From assembly GCA_020721645.1 (NCBI GenBank), contig DYMH01000030.1, positions 1 through 32,191 of the forward strand: a stretch of DNA of 32,191 nt. Reading direction: 5' to 3'. Position 1 is the stretch's first letter. The number at the start of each line of letters is the position of its first letter. The position numbers were made by a program, and so were the translations under genes. Source of the DNA: Draconibacterium orientale. GTDB lineage: Bacteria; Bacteroidota; Bacteroidia; Bacteroidales; JAADGE01. Under the pieces are notes generated by a model, which worked only from the letters and a program-made list of their open reading frames with translations, did no database searches and had not been told where the DNA came from. Shown here piece by piece: positions 1 to 7,505 of the stretch.

Positions 1-73
1 ACCTAAAAGATTTATTCAGAATATTTTACGATTTTTTTCAACCCTTGATTCGCATAAGTACATGTAACATACA

Positions 74-110
74 AAAATCGCTAAGCACTTGAAAAGAGCT
101 TAGCGATTTT
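74..110. terminator. Perfect 13-bp hairpin, probable bidirectional terminator
   Basis: AAAATCGCTAAGC at 74-86 pairs exactly with GCTTAGCGATTTT at 98-110 around an 11-base loop. The A-rich and T-rich outer ends give a short U tract on either strand. It could end the minus-strand porin transcript, whose stop is about 220 bases away, or a plus-strand gene lying left of the window. Which one it serves is not visible. Confidence 0.6.
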
Positions 111-119
111 GAATAATAT

Positions 120-278
120 ATGAGTTCAGTTTAAAAAGTCATAAATTAGAAAGTATATAAAGTTATAGTGCTGAAAATAAGGACTTTAAGTTAAATTCAC
201 TTCTTTACATAAATTACTGATTATGAACAATTTTACACTTTTCACTTTCAAACTTTATACTTTTTATACTTGGCTCAT
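120..278. repeat. Probable decayed copy of MITE-like family 2
   Basis: The 20 bases at 121-140 (TGAGTTCAGTTTAAAAAGTC) are identical to the left end of the element at 7557. An imperfect inverted counterpart (about 15 of 19 positions) lies at 260-278. The interior does not resemble the other two copies, and the AGTCGCA..AGCGG inner arms are missing. This is a relic or a solo-end copy at best. Confidence 0.45.
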
Positions 279-330
279 ATATTGAAATTTGACTTTTTAC
301 AAATTCACCCGGACACTTTCATAAAGAACT

Positions 331-1893
331 TTAAAATCTGACTCCCAAAGTCATGGTTGCAAAATAATTGATGTGTTTCAAATCGGCTACGGGCTCGGGA
401 GCATAAACGCTTCCCATTGGGTCGTTCGGGAAATTTGCTTGGGCATCGTAGAGATAGAATTTTTCGTTGTTTTGCATGGCACTGTAAGCCAAATCCAAAA
501 ACACATGTTTTCCGTTAAAACCGATACCGCCCGAATATCCAACCGTTGCATTTTCAAACGCTGCGTCTCCTTTGTAGGGGCTTCCGTAAATTTGATAACC
601 GCCTCGAACGCTGATGATTCCAAAGCTAATTTCGGCACCAAAATGCAAATTTTGAACTGCTTGGTACGAATTTGCGATGGCAATATTTTCGTTCACAAAA
701 TCATAATCATCGGGATTGGCATCTAATTTGGCTCGCGAGAAATCAACATATTCGTAATCGGCACTGAATGTCATCGGTAAAGTGTATAAACTTCCTATTT
801 CATAAGAATCTAAGACAAACGCAATTCCTGCATTTGCACGAAACGGAGTTCGTAATCGCCAATCGAAAGAATTTGGATCCGAACTCCAATAGTAATCATA
901 ATCGTTGTTAACGTCCGGAGTATAAAATTTAGATTCCATCGAGGTTTCGAAGGTGTCGTGCATACTGTAAAAAGAGGAGCTGTGAATGGCACCGCCAAGT
1001 CGAATAAAGGAAACAGGTGTAAACAACATTCCGAATTTGAAATTGAAACCGGTGCCGCGTGTAGTCAAATCTTCGTTGAAAGCAAAATTTTCGGGGTCCA
1101 TACGAACTCCTTCGACATCTACTTCGGTAAAATTACTTTCGGTGTATTTTGATGTTTGAATGTAGCGAACACTTGTAATGCCCATGGTGCCGCCAAGATA
1201 TAAAATGTTATTCAGGTTTCCGCCGAATGTAAAATCGTATTCACCGCTGCCGCCGCGTCGGGTAACAATTTTGCGTTGTGTTTCGCCATACAAATTGGCA
1301 TCGGTTACATGAGAATAATATTCAAGATTATCTTCATCATAATTGACTATATATGTTTCATAAGCCAAATCTTCGCGAAACTTGCTTGCTCGATCAATAT
1401 CTCCGGCAGTTCCGACATAGGAATTATTATCATTATACACAAAAAAATCTATCATGGAACCGATATTATTTTTTCCGTCCACCGAAAATTGTTGAGTGAA
1501 ATCATTGGTTTTGTTGTAGGTGAAACCAAAACTGATTTGTTTCCAAAGCCCGACTCCGGGAAATGCACCGACAATTCCCCAGTTGCTGATGCTTACATCG
1601 AAACGGCTGTCTTTTCGGGTGTTTTCGAACATGGTTCCGTCTGTATTGCTGACCAAAAATGTGGGCGTGAAGGTCATTTGCGATTTCTTAAAAACTGCAA
1701 TGCCTGCCGGATTGACAGTCAAATTGGTCATATCGGCACCAACTGCCGATAGTGAATTGCCCATAGCGATTGACTTTGCGGTACCTCCATAGATATTTTG
1801 CGAATATCGAAGAGCATCAACTTGTGTTTGGGCATAGGAATTTGTGAAGAAAATCAAAAATACAATGGTGAAAAAATATGATGTTTTTTTCAT
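331..1893 (-). CDS. OmpP1/FadL-family outer-membrane protein
   Basis: A 520-residue protein that starts with a clear Sec signal peptide (two lysines, a hydrophobic core, cut after Ala-Gln near residue 22). The mature start reads DALRYSQ then GGTAKSIAMGNSLSAVGAD and NPAGIAVFK. This is the N-terminal hatch-like pattern of the FadL/OmpP1 (often 'hemin receptor') barrel proteins of Bacteroidota. The rest alternates short amphipathic strands and ends in the aromatic tail VRF expected for an outer-membrane barrel. FadL proteins move hydrophobic compounds across the outer membrane; the cargo here cannot be read from sequence. It stands alone, with the terminator of the preceding minus-strand gene just upstream (1952-1993). 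The family call is solid, the substrate unknown. Confidence 0.85.
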   Translation of the reverse strand: MKKTSYFFTIVFLIFFTNSYAQTQVDALRYSQNIYGGTAKSIAMGNSLSAVGADMTNLTVNPAGIAVFKKSQMTFTPTFLVSNTDGTMFENTRKDSRFDVSISNWGIVGAFPGVGLWKQISFGFTYNKTNDFTQQFSVDGKNNIGSMIDFFVYNDNNSYVGTAGDIDRASKFREDLAYETYIVNYDEDNLEYYSHVTDANLYGETQRKIVTRRGGSGEYDFTFGGNLNNILYLGGTMGITSVRYIQTSKYTESNFTEVDVEGVRMDPENFAFNEDLTTRGTGFNFKFGMLFTPVSFIRLGGAIHSSSFYSMHDTFETSMESKFYTPDVNNDYDYYWSSDPNSFDWRLRTPFRANAGIAFVLDSYEIGSLYTLPMTFSADYEYVDFSRAKLDANPDDYDFVNENIAIANSYQAVQNLHFGAEISFGIISVRGGYQIYGSPYKGDAAFENATVGYSGGIGFNGKHVFLDLAYSAMQNNEKFYLYDAQANFPNDPMGSVYAPEPVADLKHINYFATMTLGVRF

Positions 1894-1951
1894 GGCTTTT
1901 GGTTTAATATTGATTGCAATTATTTATGAATTAATTTGATTTGCAGAAAAA

Positions 1952-1993
1952 AAGTTCAAAGTTTCGACCTAAAAAATCTGAAACTTTGAACTT
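1952..1993 (-). terminator. Rho-independent terminator of the N-rich lipoprotein gene
   Basis: AAGTTCAAAGTTTC (1952-1965) pairs perfectly over 14 bp with GAAACTTTGAACTT (1980-1993). Read on the minus strand the stem is followed by seven T. It lies about 20 bases past the stop of the gene ending at 2012 and upstream of the porin, so it separates the two transcripts. Confidence 0.85.
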
Positions 1994-2011
1994 AATTATT
2001 TTAAATCTACT

Positions 2012-3526
2012 TTATTTTCTACCGCTGCGTCCGCTCGAACTCGAAGAGCTTGAAGAACTGCTTCTTCCCGAACTACCTGAACTTGATGACGAACTTCTGT
2101 TAGAGCTTGATGAGCTGCTGTACGATGAGCGATTGCTGCTGTGCGGTGTGGAATTGTTGCTCGATGAATTACTGCTTACATTGCTCGTACCGCTGTTGCT
2201 GTGAGGTGCCGAATATGTAGAGCTTCCATTATTGCGACTTCCGTTGTTTCGGTTCGTGTTATTGTTTTCGCGATTTGTATTGTTTCGGTTCGTGTTGTTG
2301 TTTTCGCGAACATTGTTGCGATTGACATCGTTGTTTGTGTTATTATTTTCGCGAACATTGTTGCGATTGACATCATTGTTTGTGTTATTATTTTCGCGAA
2401 CATTGTTGCGATTGACATCGTTGTTTGTGTTATTATTTTCGCGAACATTGTTGCGATTGACATCATTGTTTGTATTATTGTTTTCCCGAACATTGTTGCG
2501 ATTAACATCATTGTTTGTATTATTATTTTCGCGAACATTGTTGCGATTGACATCAGAGTTTGTGTTATTATTTTCGCGAACAGTGTTCCGATTGACATTT
2601 GTACTATTATTTTCGCGAACATTGTTGCGATTAACATCATTGTTTGTGTTATTATTTTCGCGAACATTGTTGCGATTGACCGTAGAATTGTTGTTTCTGA
2701 TATTTTCATTGTAACGTGCACTTCTATTTACGGTACTTCGATTCACGGTAGTTCGGTTCGCTGTTGTACGGTTTGAGCCGTTTCGTCCGACATCGGAACG
2801 ATTGACTGTTCCATTGTTTCGGTTGGTATTATTGGCATAGTTATCGTTTCGTCCGCCGGTTCTGTTCCCTCTGCCCGAACGATGCCCGTATGTTCCGTTG
2901 TTATACGAATAATAATTGTTGTGTCCGTAATTGTAATATCCGCCGCCGTTGTAATATCCATCGTAATATCCGTCCCAATATCCGTGATTATATCCTGCCC
3001 AATAGCCTCCACCGTAATTATAAGGGTATCCCCAACCATAATAACTGTAAGGACTGTACCAAGAATTATAATAATACGAGGAATAAAAAGGATATCCCCA
3101 AGTTAATGAAACCGATGGGCACCAATACGATGACCAACCACCGTAATAATAGTAATCATCGTAATAATCATGGCTCACATAAACGTTTGAATGAAAACGT
3201 CTGATTCTCGACGAATAGGAAGGATATTCGTGAATGATAACAATGTCGCCATCGGTTATGGCAATTTCTTCTACATTATTTTCACCCGAATAAGAATTGA
3301 TGCCGCTGTCACTCTGATTATTTTCGGCATAATTGTCGAAAACCGGTGTGTTGTCATCGGTTGTTACCGAGTTGTCGGTTGCGTTTGTTGTTGTGTTGCC
3401 GTAACTAACGGCATACGTCGGATTTTGTTTTGAGTAAGCATCGTCATATCCCGCCGAAACACGGGTGCTTGTACACGAGCTCATCAACCAAAGTGCGAAA
3501 CTGATTAATAAAACTGATTTTTTCAT
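2012..3526 (-). CDS. Low-complexity repeat lipoprotein (Tyr/Gly, Asn and Ser blocks)
   Basis: About 504 residues from the ATG at 3526; a longer reading from 3634 is unlikely because a strong AGGAGG sits 8 bases before 3526 and a lipoprotein signal follows (MKKSVLLISFALWLMSSC, Cys18 as lipidation site). Blocks in order: an acidic linker; a short ordered part around IVIIHEYPSYSSRIRRFHSN; a Tyr/Gly/Trp-rich stretch; an Asn/Arg region holding nine units of about 15 residues with core NRNNVRENNNTNNDV; and a C-terminal Ser/Gly/Arg tail. No enzyme domain is visible. Similar Tyr/Gly-rich lipoproteins occur in Bacteroidota without a defined role. A surface or outer-membrane-linked structural or adhesive role is a guess. 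The unit number is probably variable between strains. Confidence 0.75.
   Translation of the reverse strand: MKKSVLLISFALWLMSSCTSTRVSAGYDDAYSKQNPTYAVSYGNTTTNATDNSVTTDDNTPVFDNYAENNQSDSGINSYSGENNVEEIAITDGDIVIIHEYPSYSSRIRRFHSNVYVSHDYYDDYYYYGGWSSYWCPSVSLTWGYPFYSSYYYNSWYSPYSYYGWGYPYNYGGGYWAGYNHGYWDGYYDGYYNGGGYYNYGHNNYYSYNNGTYGHRSGRGNRTGGRNDNYANNTNRNNGTVNRSDVGRNGSNRTTANRTTVNRSTVNRSARYNENIRNNNSTVNRNNVRENNNTNNDVNRNNVRENNSTNVNRNTVRENNNTNSDVNRNNVRENNNTNNDVNRNNVRENNNTNNDVNRNNVRENNNTNNDVNRNNVRENNNTNNDVNRNNVRENNNTNNDVNRNNVRENNNTNRNNTNRENNNTNRNNGSRNNGSSTYSAPHSNSGTSNVSSNSSSNNSTPHSSNRSSYSSSSSSNRSSSSSSGSSGRSSSSSSSSSSGRSGRK
2270..2685. repeat. 45-bp in-frame tandem repeat, nine units
   Basis: The word TTTTCGCGAACATTGTTGCG recurs with period 45; the GCGAA (once CCGAA) anchor is at 2306, 2351, 2396, 2441, 2486, 2531, 2576, 2615 and 2660. 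Only the 2576 to 2615 step is shorter (39 bases, two codons lost), so the reading frame is kept throughout. Units differ by few bases, mostly silent. The period is a multiple of three, so gain or loss of units would only lengthen or shorten the Asn-rich segment. Confidence 0.95.
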
Positions 3527-3534
3527 TTTAATGT

Positions 3535-3540
3535 CCTCCT
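3535..3540 (-). promoter_or_regulatory. Strong Shine-Dalgarno AGGAGG
   Basis: CCTCCT on the plus strand reads AGGAGG on the minus strand, 8 bases before the ATG at 3526. Most genes in this window lack any such site, as is usual in Bacteroidota. The site decides the start of the repeat lipoprotein and suggests unusually strong translation. Confidence 0.75.
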
Positions 3541-3747
3541 TGTGTGATTTTTTGTTTGAGTTAAATATGTTAATCAAATTCTGTGCCAAAATTTTGTATC
3601 GCCTATAAACAGTGGAATACAGCAATAAAAGCATACATTAATTATTGTATAATTTCCGGTATAATATGTAAAGTCTTCACATTAGATTTACATTTGCAAT
3701 ACACTTACTGTAAAGATGATTTATTTTGATATTTTCCATATTTAATA

Positions 3748-3909
3748 CAATGTCGTTTCGTTAAGAATTGTATTTGCTGTTCGGCTTAGGCTCTGCCTAA
3801 GTCGATTTATCAAGACAGGCTCTGCCTGTCAAAGCAAGGCAGAGCCTTGCAAAATAAGCCCGACTAAGGCAGAGCCTCAGCCGAACAGATGCTTAACTTA
3901 ACGACATTG
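3748..3909. repeat. Cruciform-like repeat element, copy 1 (four GGCTCTGCC hairpins)
   Basis: The outer arms CAATGTCGTTTCGTTAAG (3748-3765) and CTTAACTTAACGACATTG (to 3909) are inverted with two mismatches in 18. Inside, CTGTTCGGCT (3777) and AGCCGAACAG (to 3888) pair perfectly. Between them are four mini-hairpins with a three-base loop and a GGC/GCC stem: 3786-3800, 3814-3830, 3834-3850 and 3864-3880. The left and right halves of the core are also imperfect inverted copies of each other, so the whole can fold as one long stem. The core recurs at the right edge of the window. There is no coding capacity. The best description is a REP/MITE-like non-autonomous element. Confidence 0.85.
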
Positions 3910-4012
3910 ATATTTAATAAAGTAAATTAATGATTTGACACTTTGTATTGATGTAATTTGAAATATTGATTTTTTCTTGTTTTTTTATTAAAGTATTTTT
4001 TTATAATTATTC

Positions 4013-4020
4013 TATATTTG
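4013..4020 (+). promoter_or_regulatory. Bacteroidota -7 box (TATATTTG)
   Basis: This is an exact match to TAnnTTTG, 27 bases before the ATG at 4048, in an AT-rich region. No clear TTG is present at the -33 position. The position rules against the longer TTG-started reading at 4018, which would begin inside the promoter box. Confidence 0.6.
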
Positions 4021-4047
4021 TGTTTTCTCTGTAAAAAATTAAAAACT

Positions 4048-4554
4048 ATGAAAACACAATTATTATTCAAATCTTTCACTGTTGCAAGTGCACTTTCGTT
4101 TATTCTGTTTTTTGAAAATTGCGGAAATTCCTCGAATCAATCTGATAATGATGTTGTTGAGGAAGTATCGACCGGGGAAGCATTATTTCCCGACAGCTTA
4201 ATCAGGAATAAAGATACTTTTAGAATACAAAATCCGTCAAAACCAAGTAATTACGAATTAAAACACACTCCTGAAATTGATCTTGGCAGTCCCGATGCAC
4301 AAGGAATTACGACAATTGCAGTTAAGATGGGCTCGGAGGGCATTGTTCACCCCGAAGAAGAAAATCATTGGATATATTGTATCGAATTGCAGATTGATGG
4401 GAAAGTGTTAGAACATCGGCTTTTTGCAAATAATTCGGAGGCAGGGAAAACCGAATTTAAAGCAAATCTGAAAGATGCAAAAAAAATTGCGGTTTGGGCA
4501 AGTTGCAATAAGCATGGAATTTGGGGTAACGAGATATTATTGGGAAAAAACTAG
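4048..4554 (+). CDS. Exported superoxide reductase (desulfoferrodoxin/neelaredoxin-like)
   Basis: A 168-residue protein from the ATG at 4048. The N-terminus is a hydrophobic export signal ending at Cys25 (FFENC, a poor but possible lipobox), then a Ser/Asn/Asp linker. From about residue 65 it is a superoxide reductase domain. All five ligands of the catalytic mononuclear iron are visible: His73 (KHTPEI), His101 and His107 (HPEEENHW), Cys153 and His156 (SCNKHG). Lys72 next to the first His is kept, but the Glu that usually precedes it is Leu71. No N-terminal rubredoxin-like Cys4 site is present, so it is the one-iron type. It would reduce superoxide to peroxide outside the cytoplasm. The electron donor is not evident in the neighbourhood. 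Confidence 0.85.
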   Translation: MKTQLLFKSFTVASALSFILFFENCGNSSNQSDNDVVEEVSTGEALFPDSLIRNKDTFRIQNPSKPSNYELKHTPEIDLGSPDAQGITTIAVKMGSEGIVHPEEENHWIYCIELQIDGKVLEHRLFANNSEAGKTEFKANLKDAKKIAVWASCNKHGIWGNEILLGKN

Positions 4555-4616
4555 ATATATTTACTCTTCAAACTAAGGAGTACTGTTTGAGATTGAGAAA
4601 ATAATACTCACAAAAG

Positions 4617-6572
4617 ATGAAAAAAAACGCATCAAAACCGAAAGTTTCAAAGGAAGAAAAGCAAAATCAAATAGAAAGTTTTTTTGAAAAACACAAAATT
4701 AAAATTTTAGTTGTATCGCTCGTTACAGCAACACTATTTTCTATTTTACTGTTTGATATTAAAACCAGCACCGGCGAAGATGATGCTTGGTATTTGCTTG
4801 CTGCACGTAAATTTCTCGATGGTGTGAGTTTTCCTTCGTGGCACGGTTCGCTGTATCCGATTTTTATCAGTTTTTTTCTCAAAATATTTGGTTTTAAGTT
4901 GATGTTATTCAAATTGTTATCCTTCGTGATGATAATTGCTCATCTCTACGTTTTTTATTTTGCTTTTCGCACAAAAGTTCCGTGGGCAAATTTAATGATG
5001 ACGCTCTTGTTCACTTCGGTTTGTATCGAAATTCTATATTTTTCGAGCCAGACATATAGTGAAGCTTTTTATCTTTTACTGCAAATAGGCACTTTTGCAG
5101 CATTTTATAAAATTTACGATACCGAAAAAAACACCTCAGATAAAATATTTATCAATTGGAAACAATGGTTGTTTTTCGGATTGATGATGTTTCTATTAAC
5201 CCAAACCCGAAACGTTGGCTGGGCAATAATTATAGCTGCAAGTATCTATTATTTGTCAGAAAAAAAATTCCGTCAGATTTTGGCATCTTGGGGTTCATTT
5301 TTAGTATTTTATCTTCCTTACAGCTTGTATAAATTCATATTTTGGAGCTCCGGCGGCATTGGAGTTGAAGGACAGTTCGAGAAAATGTTTTGGATAAATC
5401 CGTACAATAAAAGTGCAGGTTTTGAAACATTTCATGGGTTTATAATTCGATTTATTGAAAACTCAAAACTCTATCTATCCAAACATTTTTTTATCATTTT
5501 AGGCTGGAAAAGCTCATCGGAAACAAGTCTTTTTGTAACAATTCTTGTATATTTTACCTTTCTTTTTGCCCTTGTTATTATTTATAAAAAAAGAAGAGAA
5601 TTACTATTTCCGACACTGTATATTATTATTGCACTGTTAGTTACATTCATATCACAACAAACCATGTGGGACCAAAATCGATTAATATTGATTTTTATTC
5701 CGATTATCGTTCTATTATTATTAACCGCATTAAGCGATTTTTTAGCGAAATACAAACTTCCGTTATTGGGAATCATCCCGGTATTTTTACTATTTTTAAT
5801 GATAATGCCATCGTTAAGTAAGACAATAAAGGCAACGAAATTAAACAGTGAAGTTCTTAAAGCAAATATCGCAGGCGACAAATTGTACGGCTTCACACCC
5901 GATTGGCGGCATTATATTGAGATGGTTGAATGGAGTTCGCAGAATATTCCTAAGAAGGAAATTGTGGCTTGTCGAAAACCCGGAATTGCATTTGTTTATG
6001 GAAACGGACGGAATTTTTTTGGTATCTATTCCATAAAAATCTATCAAATAGACGAAGTACTCGACAATCTTAAAAAAGCAGAATCACATAAATATCATTA
6101 CGCTTTTGAATATAACAGAAAAGATGCAAAATTTGCACAATTATATCCATTTTTTAATGATATTTCGGCAATAGTCAATCAGCAGAGCGGAAAACAATAT
6201 CTTGTTTTCAGTTTAAATAAAGCACAGGACGAAATGTTCAAGCCGATGCTAACAAATTCGGGTTTGCCCGATTATTCTATCGAAAAGCTGAATCAAATGC
6301 TGAGCAAAGATAATAAAAACGATTATGCCGTTTATCCGGATTCTTTGTTGAATTATTTTGAAAAGAATAAAGTTGATTATTTAATACTTGCATCGTTGAG
6401 AGCAAATCCTAAATTGAAAACAACGAACTATATCAACACAATACATCGTTTTGTTCATTTTATCGGCATAAAATATCCCGGAATTTTTATTCCCGTTTAC
6501 CAAACAGGTTCTGACGAAGATGAACCGACATCGCTTATAAAAATTGATTATTCAAAAATTCGGAAAGAATAA
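4617..6572 (+). CDS. GT-C family membrane glycosyltransferase
   Basis: A 651-residue multi-pass protein. After a short charged cytoplasmic N-terminus comes a first membrane helix (about 29-47), then the loop GEDDAWYLLAARKFLDG. This fits the first periplasmic loop of GT39/GT83-type enzymes, where an acidic pair followed by Tyr marks the lipid-phosphate-sugar binding site. About ten further hydrophobic helices run to near residue 405, and a soluble extracytoplasmic domain of about 240 residues follows. Enzymes of this kind move a sugar from a polyprenyl-phosphate donor to a lipid or protein outside the inner membrane. Donor and acceptor are not readable. The gene lies 62 bases after the superoxide reductase in the same direction, so co-transcription is possible, with no obvious shared function. 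Confidence 0.75.
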   Translation: MKKNASKPKVSKEEKQNQIESFFEKHKIKILVVSLVTATLFSILLFDIKTSTGEDDAWYLLAARKFLDGVSFPSWHGSLYPIFISFFLKIFGFKLMLFKLLSFVMIIAHLYVFYFAFRTKVPWANLMMTLLFTSVCIEILYFSSQTYSEAFYLLLQIGTFAAFYKIYDTEKNTSDKIFINWKQWLFFGLMMFLLTQTRNVGWAIIIAASIYYLSEKKFRQILASWGSFLVFYLPYSLYKFIFWSSGGIGVEGQFEKMFWINPYNKSAGFETFHGFIIRFIENSKLYLSKHFFIILGWKSSSETSLFVTILVYFTFLFALVIIYKKRRELLFPTLYIIIALLVTFISQQTMWDQNRLILIFIPIIVLLLLTALSDFLAKYKLPLLGIIPVFLLFLMIMPSLSKTIKATKLNSEVLKANIAGDKLYGFTPDWRHYIEMVEWSSQNIPKKEIVACRKPGIAFVYGNGRNFFGIYSIKIYQIDEVLDNLKKAESHKYHYAFEYNRKDAKFAQLYPFFNDISAIVNQQSGKQYLVFSLNKAQDEMFKPMLTNSGLPDYSIEKLNQMLSKDNKNDYAVYPDSLLNYFEKNKVDYLILASLRANPKLKTTNYINTIHRFVHFIGIKYPGIFIPVYQTGSDEDEPTSLIKIDYSKIRKE

Positions 6573-6585
6573 ATTCCCATAAACG

Positions 6586-6622
6586 GAACAAGGACTACAC
6601 GAAATCAGTGCAATCCTTGTTC
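6586..6622. terminator. Inverted repeat between convergent genes
   Basis: GAACAAGGA (6586-6594) and TCCTTGTTC (6614-6622) pair perfectly around a 19-base loop, between the stops of the glycosyltransferase (plus) and the SDR (minus). No long T tract follows on either strand, so terminator function is likely only from position. Confidence 0.4.
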
Positions 6623-6653
6623 AATAGCTTTGGTATCACATTTTTAAAAACGA

Positions 6654-7505
6654 TTATTCTTTTCCGCGAACAATTTTTTCGTAAATATCCCATTCTTCGG
6701 GTTTTATGGCATCGAGCCAATTAAATTCGCCTGCCGTACCAACGGTTTCACCACCATCAATAGTAATGACATCGCCGGTGATGTATCCGGAAAAATCTGA
6801 AACTAAAAAAGCGGCTAAATTTGCCAATTCGATATGTTCTCCGGGTCGTTTAAGCGGAATACGATTGAGCAACATTTTTTCAAATTTCGGGTCGGGAAGC
6901 AAGCGCTGCCACGCTCCTTTGGTTGGAAAAGGTCCGGGTGCAATGGCATTCAGTCGAATGCCGTATTTTCCCCACTCGGCTGCCAAAGATTTTGTGAGAT
7001 TAACAACTCCCGCTTTACTGATAGCCGAAGGAACGACATAAGCTGTTCCTGTTGTTGCATAAGTAGTTACGGTATTGAGAACGATACCCGGAATTTTATT
7101 TTCTATCCAATATTTTCCGGCAGCCAAAGTGAAATTGTAAGTTCCTTTGAGAACAATATCCACTACCGTGTCAAAAGCACGATAGCTCAACCGTTCGGTG
7201 GGACTTATAAAATTTCCGGCAGCATTGTTCACCAAAACATCAACTTGTCCAAATCGCTCGATTGCTAATTTAAGCACGTCTTCGTTCTCGAATGGTTTGC
7301 GAACATCGGCTTGGGCTGCCATCACCGGATTTCCGGTTTGGGCTTGCAATTCTTTTGCCGTTTCGGATAAAATATCCAATTTTCGACTTGTAATTACAAC
7401 GTTAGCACCTAATTCCGAAAATCGCAGCGACATAGATTTTCCCAAACCCGTTCCGCCGCCTGTTACGATAATGGTTTTGCCTTTCAATAAATCGTCTTTG
7501 TACAT
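6654..7505 (-). CDS. SDR oxidoreductase, 2,4-dienoyl-CoA reductase-like
   Basis: A 283-residue short-chain dehydrogenase from the ATG at 7505 (a longer reading from 7580 would begin inside a repeat element). The cofactor loop GGGTGLG is at 16-22, followed by SRK near 40, suited to NADPH. NNAAGNFISPTERLS (93 on) and LAAEWGKYGIRLNAIAPGP are nearly those of mitochondrial/peroxisomal 2,4-dienoyl-CoA reductase. As in that enzyme there is no classical YxxxK: the likely catalytic pair is Tyr149 (TTYATTG) and Lys164 (SKAG), 15 apart as in the human enzyme. It would reduce 2,4-dienoyl-CoA during oxidation of polyunsaturated fatty acids. Neighbours give no fatty-acid context, so a related enoyl reductase role stays possible. 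Confidence 0.8.
   Translation of the reverse strand: MYKDDLLKGKTIIVTGGGTGLGKSMSLRFSELGANVVITSRKLDILSETAKELQAQTGNPVMAAQADVRKPFENEDVLKLAIERFGQVDVLVNNAAGNFISPTERLSYRAFDTVVDIVLKGTYNFTLAAGKYWIENKIPGIVLNTVTTYATTGTAYVVPSAISKAGVVNLTKSLAAEWGKYGIRLNAIAPGPFPTKGAWQRLLPDPKFEKMLLNRIPLKRPGEHIELANLAAFLVSDFSGYITGDVITIDGGETVGTAGEFNWLDAIKPEEWDIYEKIVRGKE

Larger units (their letters stand above)
1..330. other. Intergenic stretch without a gene
   Basis: I see no coding region here. It holds a perfect 13-bp hairpin near its left end (listed separately), a probable decayed copy of the MITE-like repeat found at 7557 and 12064, and a pyrimidine-rich stretch (about 220-270) with recurring ACTTT words. A similar ACTTTCAAC-rich tract lies at 11121-11160. 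The porin gene on the minus strand ends at 331, so the region is that gene's downstream flank. Confidence 0.6.
3527..4047. other. Divergent intergenic region (521 bp)
   Basis: This separates the minus-strand repeat lipoprotein from the plus-strand superoxide reductase. It holds the AGGAGG site, the composite hairpin element at 3748-3909, and the -7 box of the plus-strand gene at 4013-4020. The remainder is AT-rich and I see no coding potential in it. Confidence 0.6.

Noticed and set aside
2270-2685. CRISPR array
   Set aside because: The 45-base units are contiguous with no variable spacers and form an in-frame protein repeat.
2201-2776. Long plus-strand open frames of 160-191 codons opposite the repeat lipoprotein
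   Set aside because: They are reflections of the 45-bp repeat: without stops in one unit there are none in the others. Their products are periodic, lack a credible start signal, and the minus-strand gene has a signal peptide, AGGAGG and terminator.
3527-3634. Longer N-terminus for the repeat lipoprotein
   Set aside because: It would put 36 residues before a perfect lipoprotein signal and translate through the AGGAGG site.
3786-3880. Tandem transcription terminators or an integron-type attC site
   Set aside because: The four hairpins lack T tracts and the core recurs elsewhere as a unit. attC core sites and an integrase are not seen, so a repeat element fits better.
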